Source: Lycorma delicatula
Lineage: Eukaryota > Arthropoda > Insecta > Hemiptera > Fulgoridae
Assembly: GCF_047948215.1 (NCBI RefSeq)
Contig: NC_134467.1
Span: 40,022,020-40,086,019 of the forward strand
Reading direction: 5' to 3'
DNA length: 64,000 bases
Shown: positions 43,271-53,620 of the stretch, one piece after another
How positions within the stretch are numbered: the first letter of the stretch is position 1
Layout: the number at the start of each line of letters is the position of its first letter
Translations under genes and position numbers: made by a program
Notes under the pieces: generated by a model
The model's database searches: none
Told to the model about the DNA's origin: nothing
Seen by the model: the letters and a program-made list of their open reading frames with translations, nothing else

Positions 43271-43675
43271 TTAAATGAGAAAAATTGAAAGTGTGATAAA
43301 ATATCAACAAAATGAACATTACGGAACTTCACAAAATTTAACCTTTCGCTTTTTCCCTTTTACCTATTCTCCCTTTTCGTTTTTCCATTTTCATTTTTAC
43401 CACATTCTCTTCCCGTTCCCCACTCACTCTTTCCACCCATTCCCATACCCTCCCCCATTTTCTTTCCATTATTTCCCTTTCCATTCCTCTTCCCTCCTTG
43501 TCCTCTTTCGTCCTTTTTACCTTTTTCATTTCCTTTTTCCTTTTACCCTTTTTTCTTTTTTTCCCGTCTTTTCTTTTACCTTTTTCGTTTTTTCTCTTTC
43601 TCTCTTTTTCCCCGCGCGTAAATCGGTCCAGTAGTTTTTTTTTGTCTATAGCGGACACACATATCGAAAACAAAA
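42662..43675 (+). repeat. Tandem duplication: mariner 3' end plus pyrimidine-rich tract
   Basis: Two adjacent units of about 485-525 bp. Each begins with ATATTGTTGTTTGAAAAAAA and the mariner terminus (TTTTCTCACACACCTTGTGT), followed by a TA tract of different length, AGATTAAATGAGAAAAATTG, a 300-bp C/T-rich block and CGGTCCAGTAGTTTTTTTAG/GTCTATAGCGGACACACATA. Unit 1 is about 42662-43148 and unit 2 about 43149-43675. Apparent lysine- or phenylalanine-rich proteins here are artefacts of the pyrimidine tract. Confidence 0.88.
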
Positions 43676-43735
43676 CTGGATTTTTACCCTATTATATTTT
43701 TTTTTACAATACATATAATACATTACACTTCAATA

Positions 43736-43806
43736 TTTTTTACACTCATACATATCATCCTCTGAAGTATTATCTGAACGGTAATTACCGGAGGTTAAAA
43801 AGGAAA
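43736..43806 (+). mobile_element. SINE family A tail fragment
   Basis: TTTACACTCATACATATCATCC ... GGTAATTACCGGAGG is the 3' third of SINE A; the tRNA head is missing. Confidence 0.7.
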
Positions 43807-43809
43807 GAT

Positions 43810-43995
43810 TAGTGAAATAAAATGTTATGTACTTTTCATTTAAATTCAAAAATTTTTACAGATGTTAATAATTATTAATAAATCAATATATTTAAATTAG
43901 GAAAAAAAAACAAAAAAAAATATGTACATTAAGTGGGATTCGAACCGATGTGTGCATGGCTGCGGATCCTACACGTTCTCACTTACACCACATAA
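43810..43995 (+). repeat. Repeat D fragment (copy 5)
   Basis: AGTGAAATAAAATGTTATGTAC, AATTATTAATAAATCAATATA and (minus strand) CGGTTCGAATCCCACTT with GGTGTAAGTGAGAACGTGT. Same end and B-box-like part as 28088-28210. Confidence 0.65.
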
Positions 43996-44004
43996 CTATA
44001 ATTA

Positions 44005-44536
44005 CCGGCGATGAAACGTAGATTTCGTATTATACGCCAGAGAGAAAACGGATATCAAGTGAATGACGTCATCCTCAATCACCAAACAGACAGACATTTG
44101 CCACAGCCATTTGAACGCAAACTGATGACCATAGTCTTTTGGGATCGATTTGGCAAACTGCGGATTGATTCCATGCCACGTAAAACGAGTATAAATGCAG
44201 AAGTCTACTGCGAAACTGTACGGCGATTCAAAGTCGGTGACGTGGACAGTTGAACGATAATGAACGTCCACACGTTGCGGGTCCGACACGTGATTTACTG
44301 AGAGCATTTGGATGGAAAATTACGATCACTTATACAGTCCGGACTTAGCTCCTTCTGATTACCATTTGTTTGGGAAATTGAAAGAATTTTTGAGCGGTAA
44401 GCTATTCGCGGGTGACGTTGAACTTAAAAATGCTGTTAATCGGTGGCTAAATGGACTGGTGGCAGAAGAATACGGCGAGGGTATATTGAAACTGGTGTAT
44501 CGCTACGATAAATATCTTAATTCATGTGGCGATTAA
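44005..44536 (+). pseudogene. Mariner transposase fragment (DD34D, different family)
   Basis: Open text PQPFERKLMTIVFWDRFGKL and SMPRKTSINAEVYCETVRRF matches the mariner core between the first and second catalytic D (the FWD aspartate is the usual neighbour, not catalytic motif one). The DNARPH-like second-D region is frameshifted near 44255-44310. The third-D motif YSPDLAPSDYHLFGKLKEFL is intact in the frame 44312-44536, which ends VYRYDKYLNSCGD before a stop, a normal mariner C-terminus. N-terminal half absent; no terminal repeats found. Confidence 0.83.
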
Positions 44537-44539
44537 ATA

Positions 44540-45440
44540 GATAAGTAGTAGTATAAGGTATGTTTAAGAGAAATATAAAATATTTATAAATTTTTCAGAA
44601 TAGATTTTTTTACAATGAAACGGTTTTTACTTTCGTACGAAGATCTATTATTGTTTCTCAAAGACATGTCGTACAAATATTTTATTAACAATTTTGATTA
44701 ATATAACTTAATATTTTGCGGTAGTGTTCGTTACAGAGTAAAGCGATATGGTTTGTTTGATTCTTGAATTAATATCTGAGAATTATATCTGTTTAGATTT
44801 ACATATATTTTAATCTTATTGAAGTAAATTTAAAAGTAATGAGTTGGAAAATCTAGGTCTGATTAAATTTATTCTACTTCGATTTGAATTCCATTGATTT
44901 CCTGTTTTGAATGTTTCTATTAATATAATTTTATTTTGTCATTCATTTGACGCTTCAATTATTTTAATTCAATTTGGAAATTTGTAATTCATTTCGTTAA
45001 TTGGATTTCGTGTGGTATTTCCATTATTTAAATTATTCTGTATTTAAATATCTTGTGGACTTTTCAATTTAACCATTATTCGTTCTCACTTCTCGCCGTT
45101 AATCAGTCATTTATTTTCCCAATAAAACGAACAGGACAGATAATTCTCAATTTTACCCGTATTTATTATTCAAAGATATTTATTCGTCTCGATATCCTAC
45201 ACTATTAAAGGGAATTTCTATGTGTCTGTCTGTCTGTGTATGTATGTCCGTCCGCCTTAACTATGCACATAAAATACTAGTAAACCAAGTGATGTCATTC
45301 CTTACAAGAATAAGTGATATTGTGCTCAAATAACGGGCACCGGAATGTACCGATCACTAGCGGAAAATCCCGATGTCTCTCGTGGTGGTCGTCAGGTGTA
45401 TACTTGTTATATTATTATTTATCGATGTATATGCGAAATA
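44540..45440. other. AT-rich intron spacer, no gene seen
   Basis: AT-rich sequence. Near 45200-45250 a TCTGTCTGTCTGTGTATGTATGTCCGTCCG tract occurs, of the kind often found at repeat ends. No gene recognised. Confidence 0.4.
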
Positions 45441-45447
45441 TATAATA

Positions 45448-46924
45448 CTAGTTCTACCCGCCACGCTTCGCTGTGGCACATTGTGGTTGCATGGATGAGA
45501 AATGAGAAACACAAAACAAAGCATACGTTTCATAGAAGTTTAATTTTGCAATACTTGTGGATGTACAATATTTTTTGTTTTTCCACTGTCTGCGTAGATA
45601 TAAAGGCTGTCTGGTTTGCCGACTCCGGAACACGCAACGTACAGTTGCCCATGTGAGAAGCAATCCGCATCTAAATCTAAACTACACAATTCTAAAGATT
45701 GACCTTGAGCTTTATCGATTGTGATTGCAAATGCCAATCGAATTGGGAATTGCAATCTTTTAAATTAAAATGGTGTATCGGTCGGGATCATGGGTATTCG
45801 AGGAATGAGGACATCTTCCACCTTTGAAAGGCTCCGTTAAAATCGTTGCTTCCACTACGTTATTCATCAATTTCTTAACTACAAGCCGCGTGCCGTTGCA
45901 GAGTTTTGGCTGATTAATATTCCGCAACAGGATAATTGTCATTTTTTGATCGAACCGTTGCTAGAATCAATCTAATGAGGAATGTTTTCCCAGTTCCTCC
46001 TGGCGCATCCAAGAAGAAGGTCCCCCCAACTCCGTCATTTATCATTTGCATTATGCGATCGTAAATGCCTTTCTGTTCACGCGTTAATTTGGGAATGTTT
46101 GATCGGACATATGACTGAAGATTACCAATGTTGTAACTCTGTTCACGGCGTAAATCCACATCAAATGAAGCGATCGCAGCTCGGGTGGGTGCTGCCATTC
46201 CCGATCGACTAAGAACTTTATTTGCAATACCTAAGCGCTTGTCTTCAATATTTATCAATGCTTCGTTGTAAATACCTTCTGTAAATTCCACGGTCGTATT
46301 GGTATTTTCTAGGCGTACTCTATGCAAAATATCCTCAGCCATATGCGATCGATATCTTTCCCATAACTCTGTGGAAGATGAAGGGAAGCAAGCGGTCAAT
46401 AATATAATTGCGAATAATGCGCGAATTTGGTTTGGATGTGCAGTGTTGCACGCGTCATTAATACATATATCCCACTGTTGGTCGTTTTCTAATAAATTCA
46501 GAGCCTGGTGAAAGGCGCAGCTCAATCACGACACGATCACACAAAAGTACCTCGATTAAAGTGAATATTTAATTCAGATTGTATAATAATCTGAATCAGA
46601 TGCAAGTTGGTCCTTTTTTTTTTTTTTTGTTAATAAACAATGTAATTGGGAACAGGTATTGTTTCACATGTGACTGCGGTTGTCGTTAGCTAGTATGGCA
46701 GTGTTCTACTCGCTTCCGGCAGATGGCGCGGTCACTGGTACACAGCTGACCGTTAAAAAAACTGTTTTCTCGCGGTCGCGGGTATGTAACTGATGCGAAA
46801 AATAGATAAAAACAATCTTTGATACCGGTTATATATCGTGCTAAAATTTGAGCTCAATCGGTGCAGAACATTTTGAGTTTTTGAAGCCGTACACAAATGA
46901 ACTTAATATTTTTATATATATAGA
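45448..46924 (-). mobile_element. Helitron, internally deleted
   Basis: On the minus strand the 5' end begins TCTATATATATAAAAA at 46924, and the 3' end has the hairpin GCCACAGCGAAGCGTGGC followed by GGGTAGAACTAG, ending at 45448 with T next. These are Helitron signatures (5' TC, 3' hairpin and CTRR). The 1.48-kb copy keeps part of the helicase and lost the Rep domain, so it is a non-autonomous derivative. Confidence 0.82.
45540..46525 (-). pseudogene. Helitron Rep/helicase fragment (PIF1-like helicase)
   Basis: Frame 45914-46525 is open for 203 residues. It includes FAIILLTACFPSSSTELWERYRSHMAEDI-type text preceding the helicase, then LTREQKGIYDRIMQMINDG and the Walker A motif FLDAPGGTGKTFLIRLIL. 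The helicase middle (motifs Ia to IV) is deleted. The text resumes in other frames with NINQPKLCNGTRLVVKKL and FPIRLAFAITIDKAQGQSLE (motif V/VI region), ending YVACSGVGKPDSLYIYA. It cannot be a working helicase. Confidence 0.87.
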
Positions 46925-46962
46925 AAAATTTTTTTTTATTTGTGATTGTTTTTCTTCATAAA

Positions 46963-46998
46963 ATAATGAACGATAGCCAAAAGATTATCGTTCATTAT
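46963..46998. repeat. Short perfect hairpin
   Basis: ATAATGAACGATA (46963-46975) and TATCGTTCATTAT (46986-46998) are exact inverse copies separated by 10 bases. It lies 40 bp beyond the Helitron 5' end. Confidence 0.85.
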
Positions 46999-46999
46999 T

Positions 47000-47760
47000 C
47001 AAATTAACCATGATACAAGTGGAAAACTGTTTCTTTTGGCCAACCTTTTCTGATTTCGTTTAATTTTCATTTTAATTTAAAAAAAGGAGCTGTTAACACT
47101 TCCTTTTATTATTAATACTGGTGTTTTAATTCCCCTTATAAATTCATGTTTTCTGTTAATTTTTAATATTGAATTTTTATTAATTTTAAATTTATTTTTA
47201 TAGAGTCCATTACAGAGTTCGTTGACTGAATTATGTGTAGTTTTTCTTTTAATGGAATTCTTATTCTAGTATCGTTAAAATATCAAGAGTATGAAATCAG
47301 AAATACAAATTATTATCTCCAAAATTAACCAGAAGAAGCAGTAGCTTGAAAAATTACCAATAACCGAAAATCCACGATACAAATTATCCACACTGGACAA
47401 AAAGAACCAGTAAAATATATTTTAGTTCTTTGGATAAAGAGGTAATCAATTTTGGTCACCTAATAATCCCATTCCCAGATACGCCGTCCAGGAACACCCG
47501 CCCGGAGAGCCTAGCTACGGAGGGCGTTCCTATGACAAGCCGTTGAAGCTGATAACTGACATGGACTGATTTAAATTATCTTTTTGTTTTAATTTTGAAA
47601 AGGAGGTTAGTTTTGGGTACCCCCCTCAATTAACATGCAGTGCCCGGATTAATATACAACAAATTCGTAATTAAATAGGTTAAAAATATCTTTAGAAATT
47701 TTTTATTAATCATTAATCAATTATTAATAATTAAAGAAATTTAATTAATATTAAAGAATT
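47000..47760. other. AT-rich intron spacer with an R1-like UTR-like patch
   Basis: AT-rich except 47450-47570, where CACCTAATAATCCCATTCC and GGAGGGCGTTCCTATGAC resemble 18165-18245 next to the R1-like fragment. No gene recognised. Confidence 0.4.
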
Positions 47761-47764
47761 TAAT

Positions 47765-48375
47765 TTTTTTTTCCGTAGGGGAAGGAAAAAGCTTTCTCCA
47801 GCCACCGCCAGGCTCGCTTTGATGGCAAATGCGGAGCTCGCACCCGCTAAAAAAAAAACTCTCATTCTAGTCGTGCAGGGGCCGGACCTAATCCGTACGG
47901 TATGTACACAGCCCCTGCGCGATCACCCATTGTCAACTTGGGATAGCCCAAGGAGAGCGATTCCGGAGAGCCCCGCCCACTGCGGTTGGCCGCCCAGAAC
48001 CATCCGGCAACGGCTGTTCTGCCTTGGATTGACTACCTTCTTCCGGCTTGCCTTCTTCGTTCTTCTGCTGCCTTAGATCTAACTATGGTAGTCACTATTC
48101 TACTCTAGGAAACTCGATCTGGTTGGGTCTCGGAACCGAGGCATTTAACATCGGTGGCATCCCAACGAGGCCAGGCTTATTACTATGAGATGTAAAAAGT
48201 CAGAGGGCGATAGACGACTCCCGTTAAAGCCTAGCAGGGCTATGAACGGGAGGGAGGTGTGGCGACCGGAACATCACCAGGCGGGTGTCTTTTGGAACGG
48301 GTCTCTGAACTCGATATCCCGGTCGAGTTGTTGCGTTAAGCCTCGCGGCTACACCGGTCTGCCGAAGTTGTGAAA
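47765..48375 (+). repeat. GC-rich repeat module (copy 2, longer)
   Basis: Matches 35925-36100 over its first part (TTTTCCGTAGGGGAAGGAAAAAG, GCACCCGCTAAAAAAA, GTGCAGGGGCCGGACCTAAT) and continues further with GGTTGGGTCTCGGAACCGAGG and GGAACATCACCAGGCGGGTG. No frame is convincing. Composition is unlike its AT-rich surroundings. Confidence 0.55.
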
Positions 48376-48689
48376 TTACATTAGTTAGTGGAGACCGTCG
48401 TCGCTAGTATCGGTGGTATACCCGCGTGAATTAAATACGTTATGCGCGCGCGTTTTAGTTAGAACCATAAGTATTATAATATTATACTTAATTAAAGTTT
48501 TGTTGTGTACACCGTGCATCACAAAAAATTCACAGTTTTAAGACTGTGTAATTGACTAAATGAAACTAAAATTTCATTTTAGTTTCTAGTTTCACATGTG
48601 GTGAAGTAATTCACCGCAGAAGCTAGACCCCGTTTGAATATGGATATGGAAAATATGTAATGAAAAAATATGTAGTATGAAAATGGAAC

Positions 48690-48775
48690 GTATGAAAAAT
48701 TCAATGTCTGACCGGGATTTGAACCTGCGATTCCCAGATATAAAAGCAGACACGTTAGTGATTTTTACATGCTTT
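48690..48775 (-). mobile_element. SINE family B fragment
   Basis: TGACCGGGATTTGAACCTGCGA on the plus strand is the inverse of a B box (GCAGGTTCAAATCCCGGTCA), continuing with the family's AAAATTCATA-like side. The A-box half is diverged. Confidence 0.5.
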
Positions 48776-48779
48776 TAAA

Positions 48780-49600
48780 AAAAATATATAATTTTTTAAA
48801 TAATGTAGAAATTTCTAAATTTTTTAATTAAATTTTTATTAAAATATAATAATATGATATAATATTAAAAATTATAATATAATATCGTTGATTATAATAT
48901 TGAATATAATTAGATATTATATATAATTAAATCTACCGAGTCAAACAAATATCTAGCGAAACATGTATTATACTCTTAATGGGTTTTATATAAAATTAAT
49001 TTCCTTAAAACCACTTTCTTGTGTATGGTTGTATTACATATGCAAATATATAAAGAGAATTTTATACATACCAGGAGGGGATTTTTGTTAAAGGAGGGGA
49101 TTTAAATTTTAATTTTAAAATCACATGTTCTAAGGATGTTTGACGAAGCGGGGTGTAAGTTTTCCTTTATTTTACGGGTTAAAATATCCTTTAATTTCCC
49201 AGTCGTATTTGTTTATAATTTTATTGTTAAGTGTTTTTATTAATGTTAAGAGTTCACAGAGTTTCTCTACGTACGGCTGGATGAGATATTTCATCATAGT
49301 ATAATGCTTTAATGTTGTTGAGATTCAAAGAGTTCCTTGTAAAAGCTGTGCTCGGCAAACATTATGTTCTACGTTAAATTGAGTAAAAAGCCGTGTTTCA
49401 AATTATTTATAATTAAAATTTTTAAATATAAATTCGTTATAAATGAAGTTGTTTTAATGCTCTGGAATTTATAAAATCCTTTTTAAATTTGTATCTTTCC
49501 GCTAATTATTTAATTATAATAAATTATTAAGTCCTTTCAGATCTACATTATTTGATTACGAACAGAAAAAAAATCTGATATAGACATCATGACTTCCTAT
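48780..49600. other. AT-rich intron spacer, no gene seen
   Basis: AT-rich sequence; no repeat shared with the window and no exon with splice context was found. Confidence 0.45.
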
Positions 49601-49639
49601 AGACACCTCTGATATATACACCTCATTTCATGTACGCCT

Positions 49640-50060
49640 ATTAAATTACATATACATATTTTTGTTATTTATTTCAATAACTTATTATTTTTTAATTATT
49701 ATTTATTGTAAAAGTTAATAATTATTAATAAATCAATATATTTAAGTTAAAAGAAAAAAGGAGATGAAGTCGGATTTGAACCGAACCGATGTGCCTTATC
49801 CCTTCTAAGTTCCAAATATTTCGTCAAATTTTTCTGGAACCATGAAAATAAGTACCACCCACTTATGATATATAGATTAAAGATATATCGTTTAAAAGCT
49901 CTCGATGAGAACTTGTTACTGCAGTTAGAAGTCGAAACTTCAAAAAAAATTTGGATTTTTTGTTTTTTCCTTCTGTTATTTTTCAGTCGTTGTTTATTTT
50001 AAAAAATCTTTCTACAATCACAGGTTAATAATTATTAATAAATAATTATTATAAACATAT
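49640..50060 (-). repeat. Repeat D (copy 6)
   Basis: Shares AATTATTAATAAATCAATATA, GGAGATGAAGTCGGATTTGAACC (tRNA-like on the minus strand), AAATAAGTACCACCCACTTATGA and AGCTCTCGATGAGA with copies 2 to 4. Slightly rearranged. Confidence 0.65.
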
Positions 50061-50162
50061 TGTAAATTAAAAAAAAAAAATGAAGATTTAGAATATGGTA
50101 CAATTTGCTTAAAAAACCGTATTCGGTAAAAACCGAATAAATAATAAAATGTCAGTACAGAA

Positions 50163-51233
50163 TGTCTTCAGTCATTTGACTGGTTTGATGCAGCTCTATC
50201 AAGATTCCCTATCAAGTGCTAGTCGTTTCATTTCGGTATACCCCTATATATTACATCCCTAACAATTTGTTTTAAATATTCCAAACGTTGCCTGCCTGCA
50301 CAATTTTTTTTCTTTCTACTTGTCCCTCTAATATTAAAGCGACTATTCCAGGATGCTTTAATATGTGGTCTATTAGTCTTGTCTTTTTTTAACTATATTT
50401 TTGCAAATTCTTCTTTCTTCATCTACTTACCGAAACACCACTTCATTTGTCACTTTATTCACCCGTCTGATTTTGAAATTAACATTCTCCTATAGCACCG
50501 CATTTTAAAAGCTACTAATCTTTTATTCTCAGGTACTCCGTTCGTCCAAGTTTTACTTCCATATAAAGCTACGCTCCAAACATATTTCATAAATCTTTTC
50601 TTTCCTGACGTTTAAATTAATTTTTATTGTAAATAAATTATATTTCTGACTGAAGGCCTGTGCTATTTGGCATTTTATATCGCTCCTGCTTTATCCATCG
50701 TTGGTAATTCTGCTTCCCAAATAACAAAATTCTTCTACCTTCGTAATCTTTCTACTTCCTATTTTTACATTCAGTTGTTCATGTTCGTTATTTCTACTAC
50801 CATTTCATTACTTCGTTTTGTTTTTGTTTATTTTCATGCGGTAGTTTTTCCGTAGGACTTCATCAATGCCGTTCAGTGTTTTCTTCCAAATCCTTTTTAC
50901 TCTCAGCTTCTTCTTCTTTTTCCTGTTTAGCCTCCGGTAACTACCGTTTAGATAATTCTTCAGAGGATGAATGAGGATGATATGTATGAGTGTAAATGAA
51001 GTGTAGTCTTGTACATTCTCAGTTCGACCATTCCTGAGATGTGTGGTTAATTGAAACCCAACCACCAAAGAACACCGGTATCCACGATCTAGTATTCAAA
51101 TCCATGTAAAAATATCTGGCTTTACTAGGACTTGAACGCTGTAACTATCGACTTCCAAATCAGCTGATTTGGGAAGACGCGTTAACCACTAGACCAACCC
51201 GGTGGGTTTTTTACTCTCAGCTAGAATCATTCA
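50163..51233 (-). mobile_element. RTE-like LINE, 5'-truncated, carrying a SINE
   Basis: Same family and orientation as 39970-41463, more decayed (many frameshifts, e.g. near 50380 and 50600). The 3' end is at 50163. At 50909 a SINE A copy interrupts it, and 15 bases of LINE are repeated beyond the SINE before the LINE ends near 51233. Confidence 0.87.
50909..51207 (-). mobile_element. tRNA-derived SINE, family A (copy 5), inside a LINE
   Basis: Complete SINE A with head, B box, body and GAAGAA-type tail. Flanked by the 15-bp duplication TTTTTACTCTCAGCT (50894-50908 and 51208-51222), taken from the LINE sequence. Confidence 0.92.
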
Positions 51234-51479
51234 TTTACAATTTTTTTTTACAGCTGTTTAAAAACATAAATAAATATTTGCTTTTGTTTATCATGTATGT
51301 GTTACTATTTTAAAGCGTGTCAAATATTTAAATGCAATCTATTAAATTTTGTGATCTTTTTTCAAAATATCATATCGTGCCTAAAAGACATTCTTTAATT
51401 GGGAGAAATACAATAAATTATATAAAATAAAAAGATTGACCACCACGGGAAACGCAAGTAACCATATAACGCGAGCGAA

Positions 51480-51880
51480 GCTGCGAGTTACATGAAAAGA
51501 AAAAATTTTGCAAAAGAAAAGATCCGCTAGGTGGGGCTGGGGTCGAGATTATCGAAAAATTGTATTTATTGTCCAAAATTTGGCTAAATATATATATATA
51601 TATTAGTTACGTGAAAAGAAATATTTTTCCAAAAAATGGACCCGCTAAGTGGAGCTGGGGGTCAAAATATTTCAGAAAATTGTATTTAAATACAAAAAAG
51701 CACGTATGATCAAAACTGTTCGTTCGGCAGAGACTGAAGACGAAAGACAGTCAAGATTGGAAAGCGAGCGAATATACACAGCCCGATCCCGTTCGACTGA
51801 AACAAGTGAGCGACGAGAAATGCGATATACCTTCGTTACTGTATTTTATAAAAATAACAAATACAAAGAAACTTGTTTTT
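51480..51880 (+). mobile_element. Helitron-like 5' coding fragment with direct repeat leader
   Basis: An imperfect direct repeat of about 110 bp (GTTACATGAAAAGAAAAAATTT... and GTTACGTGAAAAGAAATATTTT..., both followed by CCGCTA.GTGG.GCTGGGG) leads into an open stretch reading VRSAETEDERQSRLESERIY and TARSRSTETSERREMRY. Charged ETEDERQ.RLE-type heads are typical of the N-terminus of Helitron Rep/helicase proteins. The LINE 3' end at 51903 cuts it off. Confidence 0.55.
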
Positions 51881-51902
51881 ATATGTACATTATACTTTTT
51901 TT

Positions 51903-52680
51903 TTTGTCTTCAGTCATTTGACTGGTTTGATGCAGGTCTCCAAGATTCCCTATCTAGTGCTAGTCGTTTCATTTCAGTATACCCACTACATCCTACATTC
52001 CTTACAATTTCTTTTACATATTCCAAACGTGGCCTGCCTACACAATTTTTCCCTTCTACCTGTCCTTCCAATATTAAAGCGACTATTCCAGGATGTCTTA
52101 GTATGTGGCCTATAAGTCTGTCTCTAACTATATTTCTCCAAATGCTTCTTTCTTCATTTGTTTGCCGCAATACCTCTTCATTTGTCACTTTATCCACCCA
52201 TCTGATTTTTAACATTCTCCTATAGCACCGCATTTCAAAAGCTTCTAATCTTTTCTTCTCAGATACTCCGATCGTCCAAGTTTCATTTCCATATAAAGCG
52301 ATACTCCAAACATACACTTTCAAAACTCTTTTCCTAACATTTAAATTAATTTTTGATGTAAACAAATTATATTTCTTACTGAAGGCTCGTTTCGCTTGTG
52401 CTATTCGGCATTTTATATCGCTCCTGCTTCGTCCATCTTTAGTAATTCTACTTCCCAAATAACAAAATTCTTCTACCTCCATAATCTTTTCTCCTCCTAT
52501 TTTCACATTCAGTGGTCCATCTTTGTTATTTCTACTACATTTCATTACTTTTGTTTTCTTCTTGTTTATTTTCACGCGATAGTTGTTGCGTAGGACTTCA
52601 TCTATGCCGTTCATTGTTTCTTCTAAATCCTTTTTACTCTCGGCTTGAATTACTATATCATCAGCAAATCGTAGAATTTT
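51903..52680 (-). mobile_element. RTE-like LINE, 5'-truncated with fold-back at the break
   Basis: Minus-strand copy from just upstream of the FADD box (about 52676) to the 3' terminus at 51903 with A tail. Immediately upstream of the break lie two consecutive hairpins (52677-52780), the first made from LINE sequence. Confidence 0.9.
51910..52676 (-). pseudogene. LINE reverse transcriptase C-terminal part, open frame
   Basis: Open for about 255 codons: LRFADDIVIQAESKKDLEE (FADD box), VKINKKKTKVMKCSRNNKD, EEFCYLGSRITKDGRSRSDI, RAFSKKYNLFTSKINLNVRK and RMLKIRWVDKVTNEEVLRQT, ending at a stop close to the 3' terminus. It lacks all motifs upstream of the FADD box, so it is a fragment in spite of the open frame. 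It is the least decayed C-terminus of the family here. Confidence 0.85.
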
Positions 52681-52780
52681 ATCTTTTCACCTTGTCAATA
52701 CAAGGTGAAAAGATAAAATAAAAGATAAAAAATAGTATTTTTTAGAGTAGCAATCTACTCTAAAAAATACTATTTTTTAG
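52677..52780. repeat. Two back-to-back near-perfect hairpins
   Basis: TTTTATCTTTTCACCTTGT (52677-52695) pairs with ACAAGGTGAAAAGATAAAA (52700-52718) across the loop CAAT. Then a second hairpin, arms about 52727-52751 and 52756-52780, also has CAAT as loop and differs by one base in a T/A run. Confidence 0.92.
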
Positions 52781-52809
52781 TATTATTACAGAATAACTTT
52801 ATAAAATAC

Positions 52810-53375
52810 ACGCATAAAAACAGTATAGTCGAACGGTGCTTAATTTAAATTTCTATGTACACAGAAATAATTACATTCTCTTTCCCCCGTATTTTTGAAC
52901 AGATTTGCCGATCAAAGAACCCTTGCTTTCCACCATCTTCTGATCGCTTGTGAAAAAACAACTAAACCGTTTTCATATTCCTTCCACCGGATAAACTAGA
53001 AAAGGAAACGAATAAGGTACACACGTGAAGTAAAAAAAAAACAAAAAAACTACCACTAGCACGCCCGGATCGACACTGCGGGAGCAACAGTGGTCTCTTT
53101 CCCTCGCAGCCTCGCGTGTAGCTTTCTATGTGCGCATGCATACAAGAACCAAACACCACGCCGCTGGAACTGTGAAGCACACAGTTCCATACAAAGATAT
53201 TTGTATTTTTTTCATAAAGTAGAGGATGATATAAAGCTCAAGGATTATATATTATACAATTATAAAGAAAAATGGACTATCATATTAAATGTTATCGATA
53301 ATATCAAGTGGAAATAGGGGGTGATGCAGTACCACAGTGCCTATACGCGCGCTGCCACCGGTTATTCGTGGAAAA
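52810..53375 (-). mobile_element. hAT-like 5' end (copy 2), uninterrupted
   Basis: Minus-strand counterpart of 8250-8373 joined to 9707-10170. It has the GGTGGCAGCGCGCGTATAGG end, TATTATCGATA, an uninterrupted TA site where copy 1 holds a mariner, the GCGCATGCATA region and an ATG followed by codons reading MVESKGSLI. A stop follows after about 17 codons. Lies 245 bp before the last host exon. Confidence 0.65.
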
Positions 53376-53620
53376 CGAAATTATTTTCTTGCCAACCCCA
53401 ATCAATTTATTTCTCACCAAAACGTTTTGTACATTTCATTAGGATGGTATTCGACAAAAGTATTTAGCATTAAGCATTAAAATAATCTTTCTATTCAACC
53501 TGAGAATAAAGAAAATACGAGAGCTAAGGTATAATTTTGAGTATTATTCAATTTAGGAAAAGTTGAGGGATATAGATGACAGATTTGACCATTATTTAAA
53601 TTTTATTTTTTTTGTTACAG

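Noticed and set aside
43275..43673. Long phenylalanine/serine-rich or lysine/glutamate-rich frames
   Set aside because: They are translations of a pure C/T-rich tract that is tandemly duplicated; no start context, domain or codon structure.
45540..46525. Host PIF1 DNA helicase gene
   Set aside because: Helitron ends flank it and the helicase centre is deleted.
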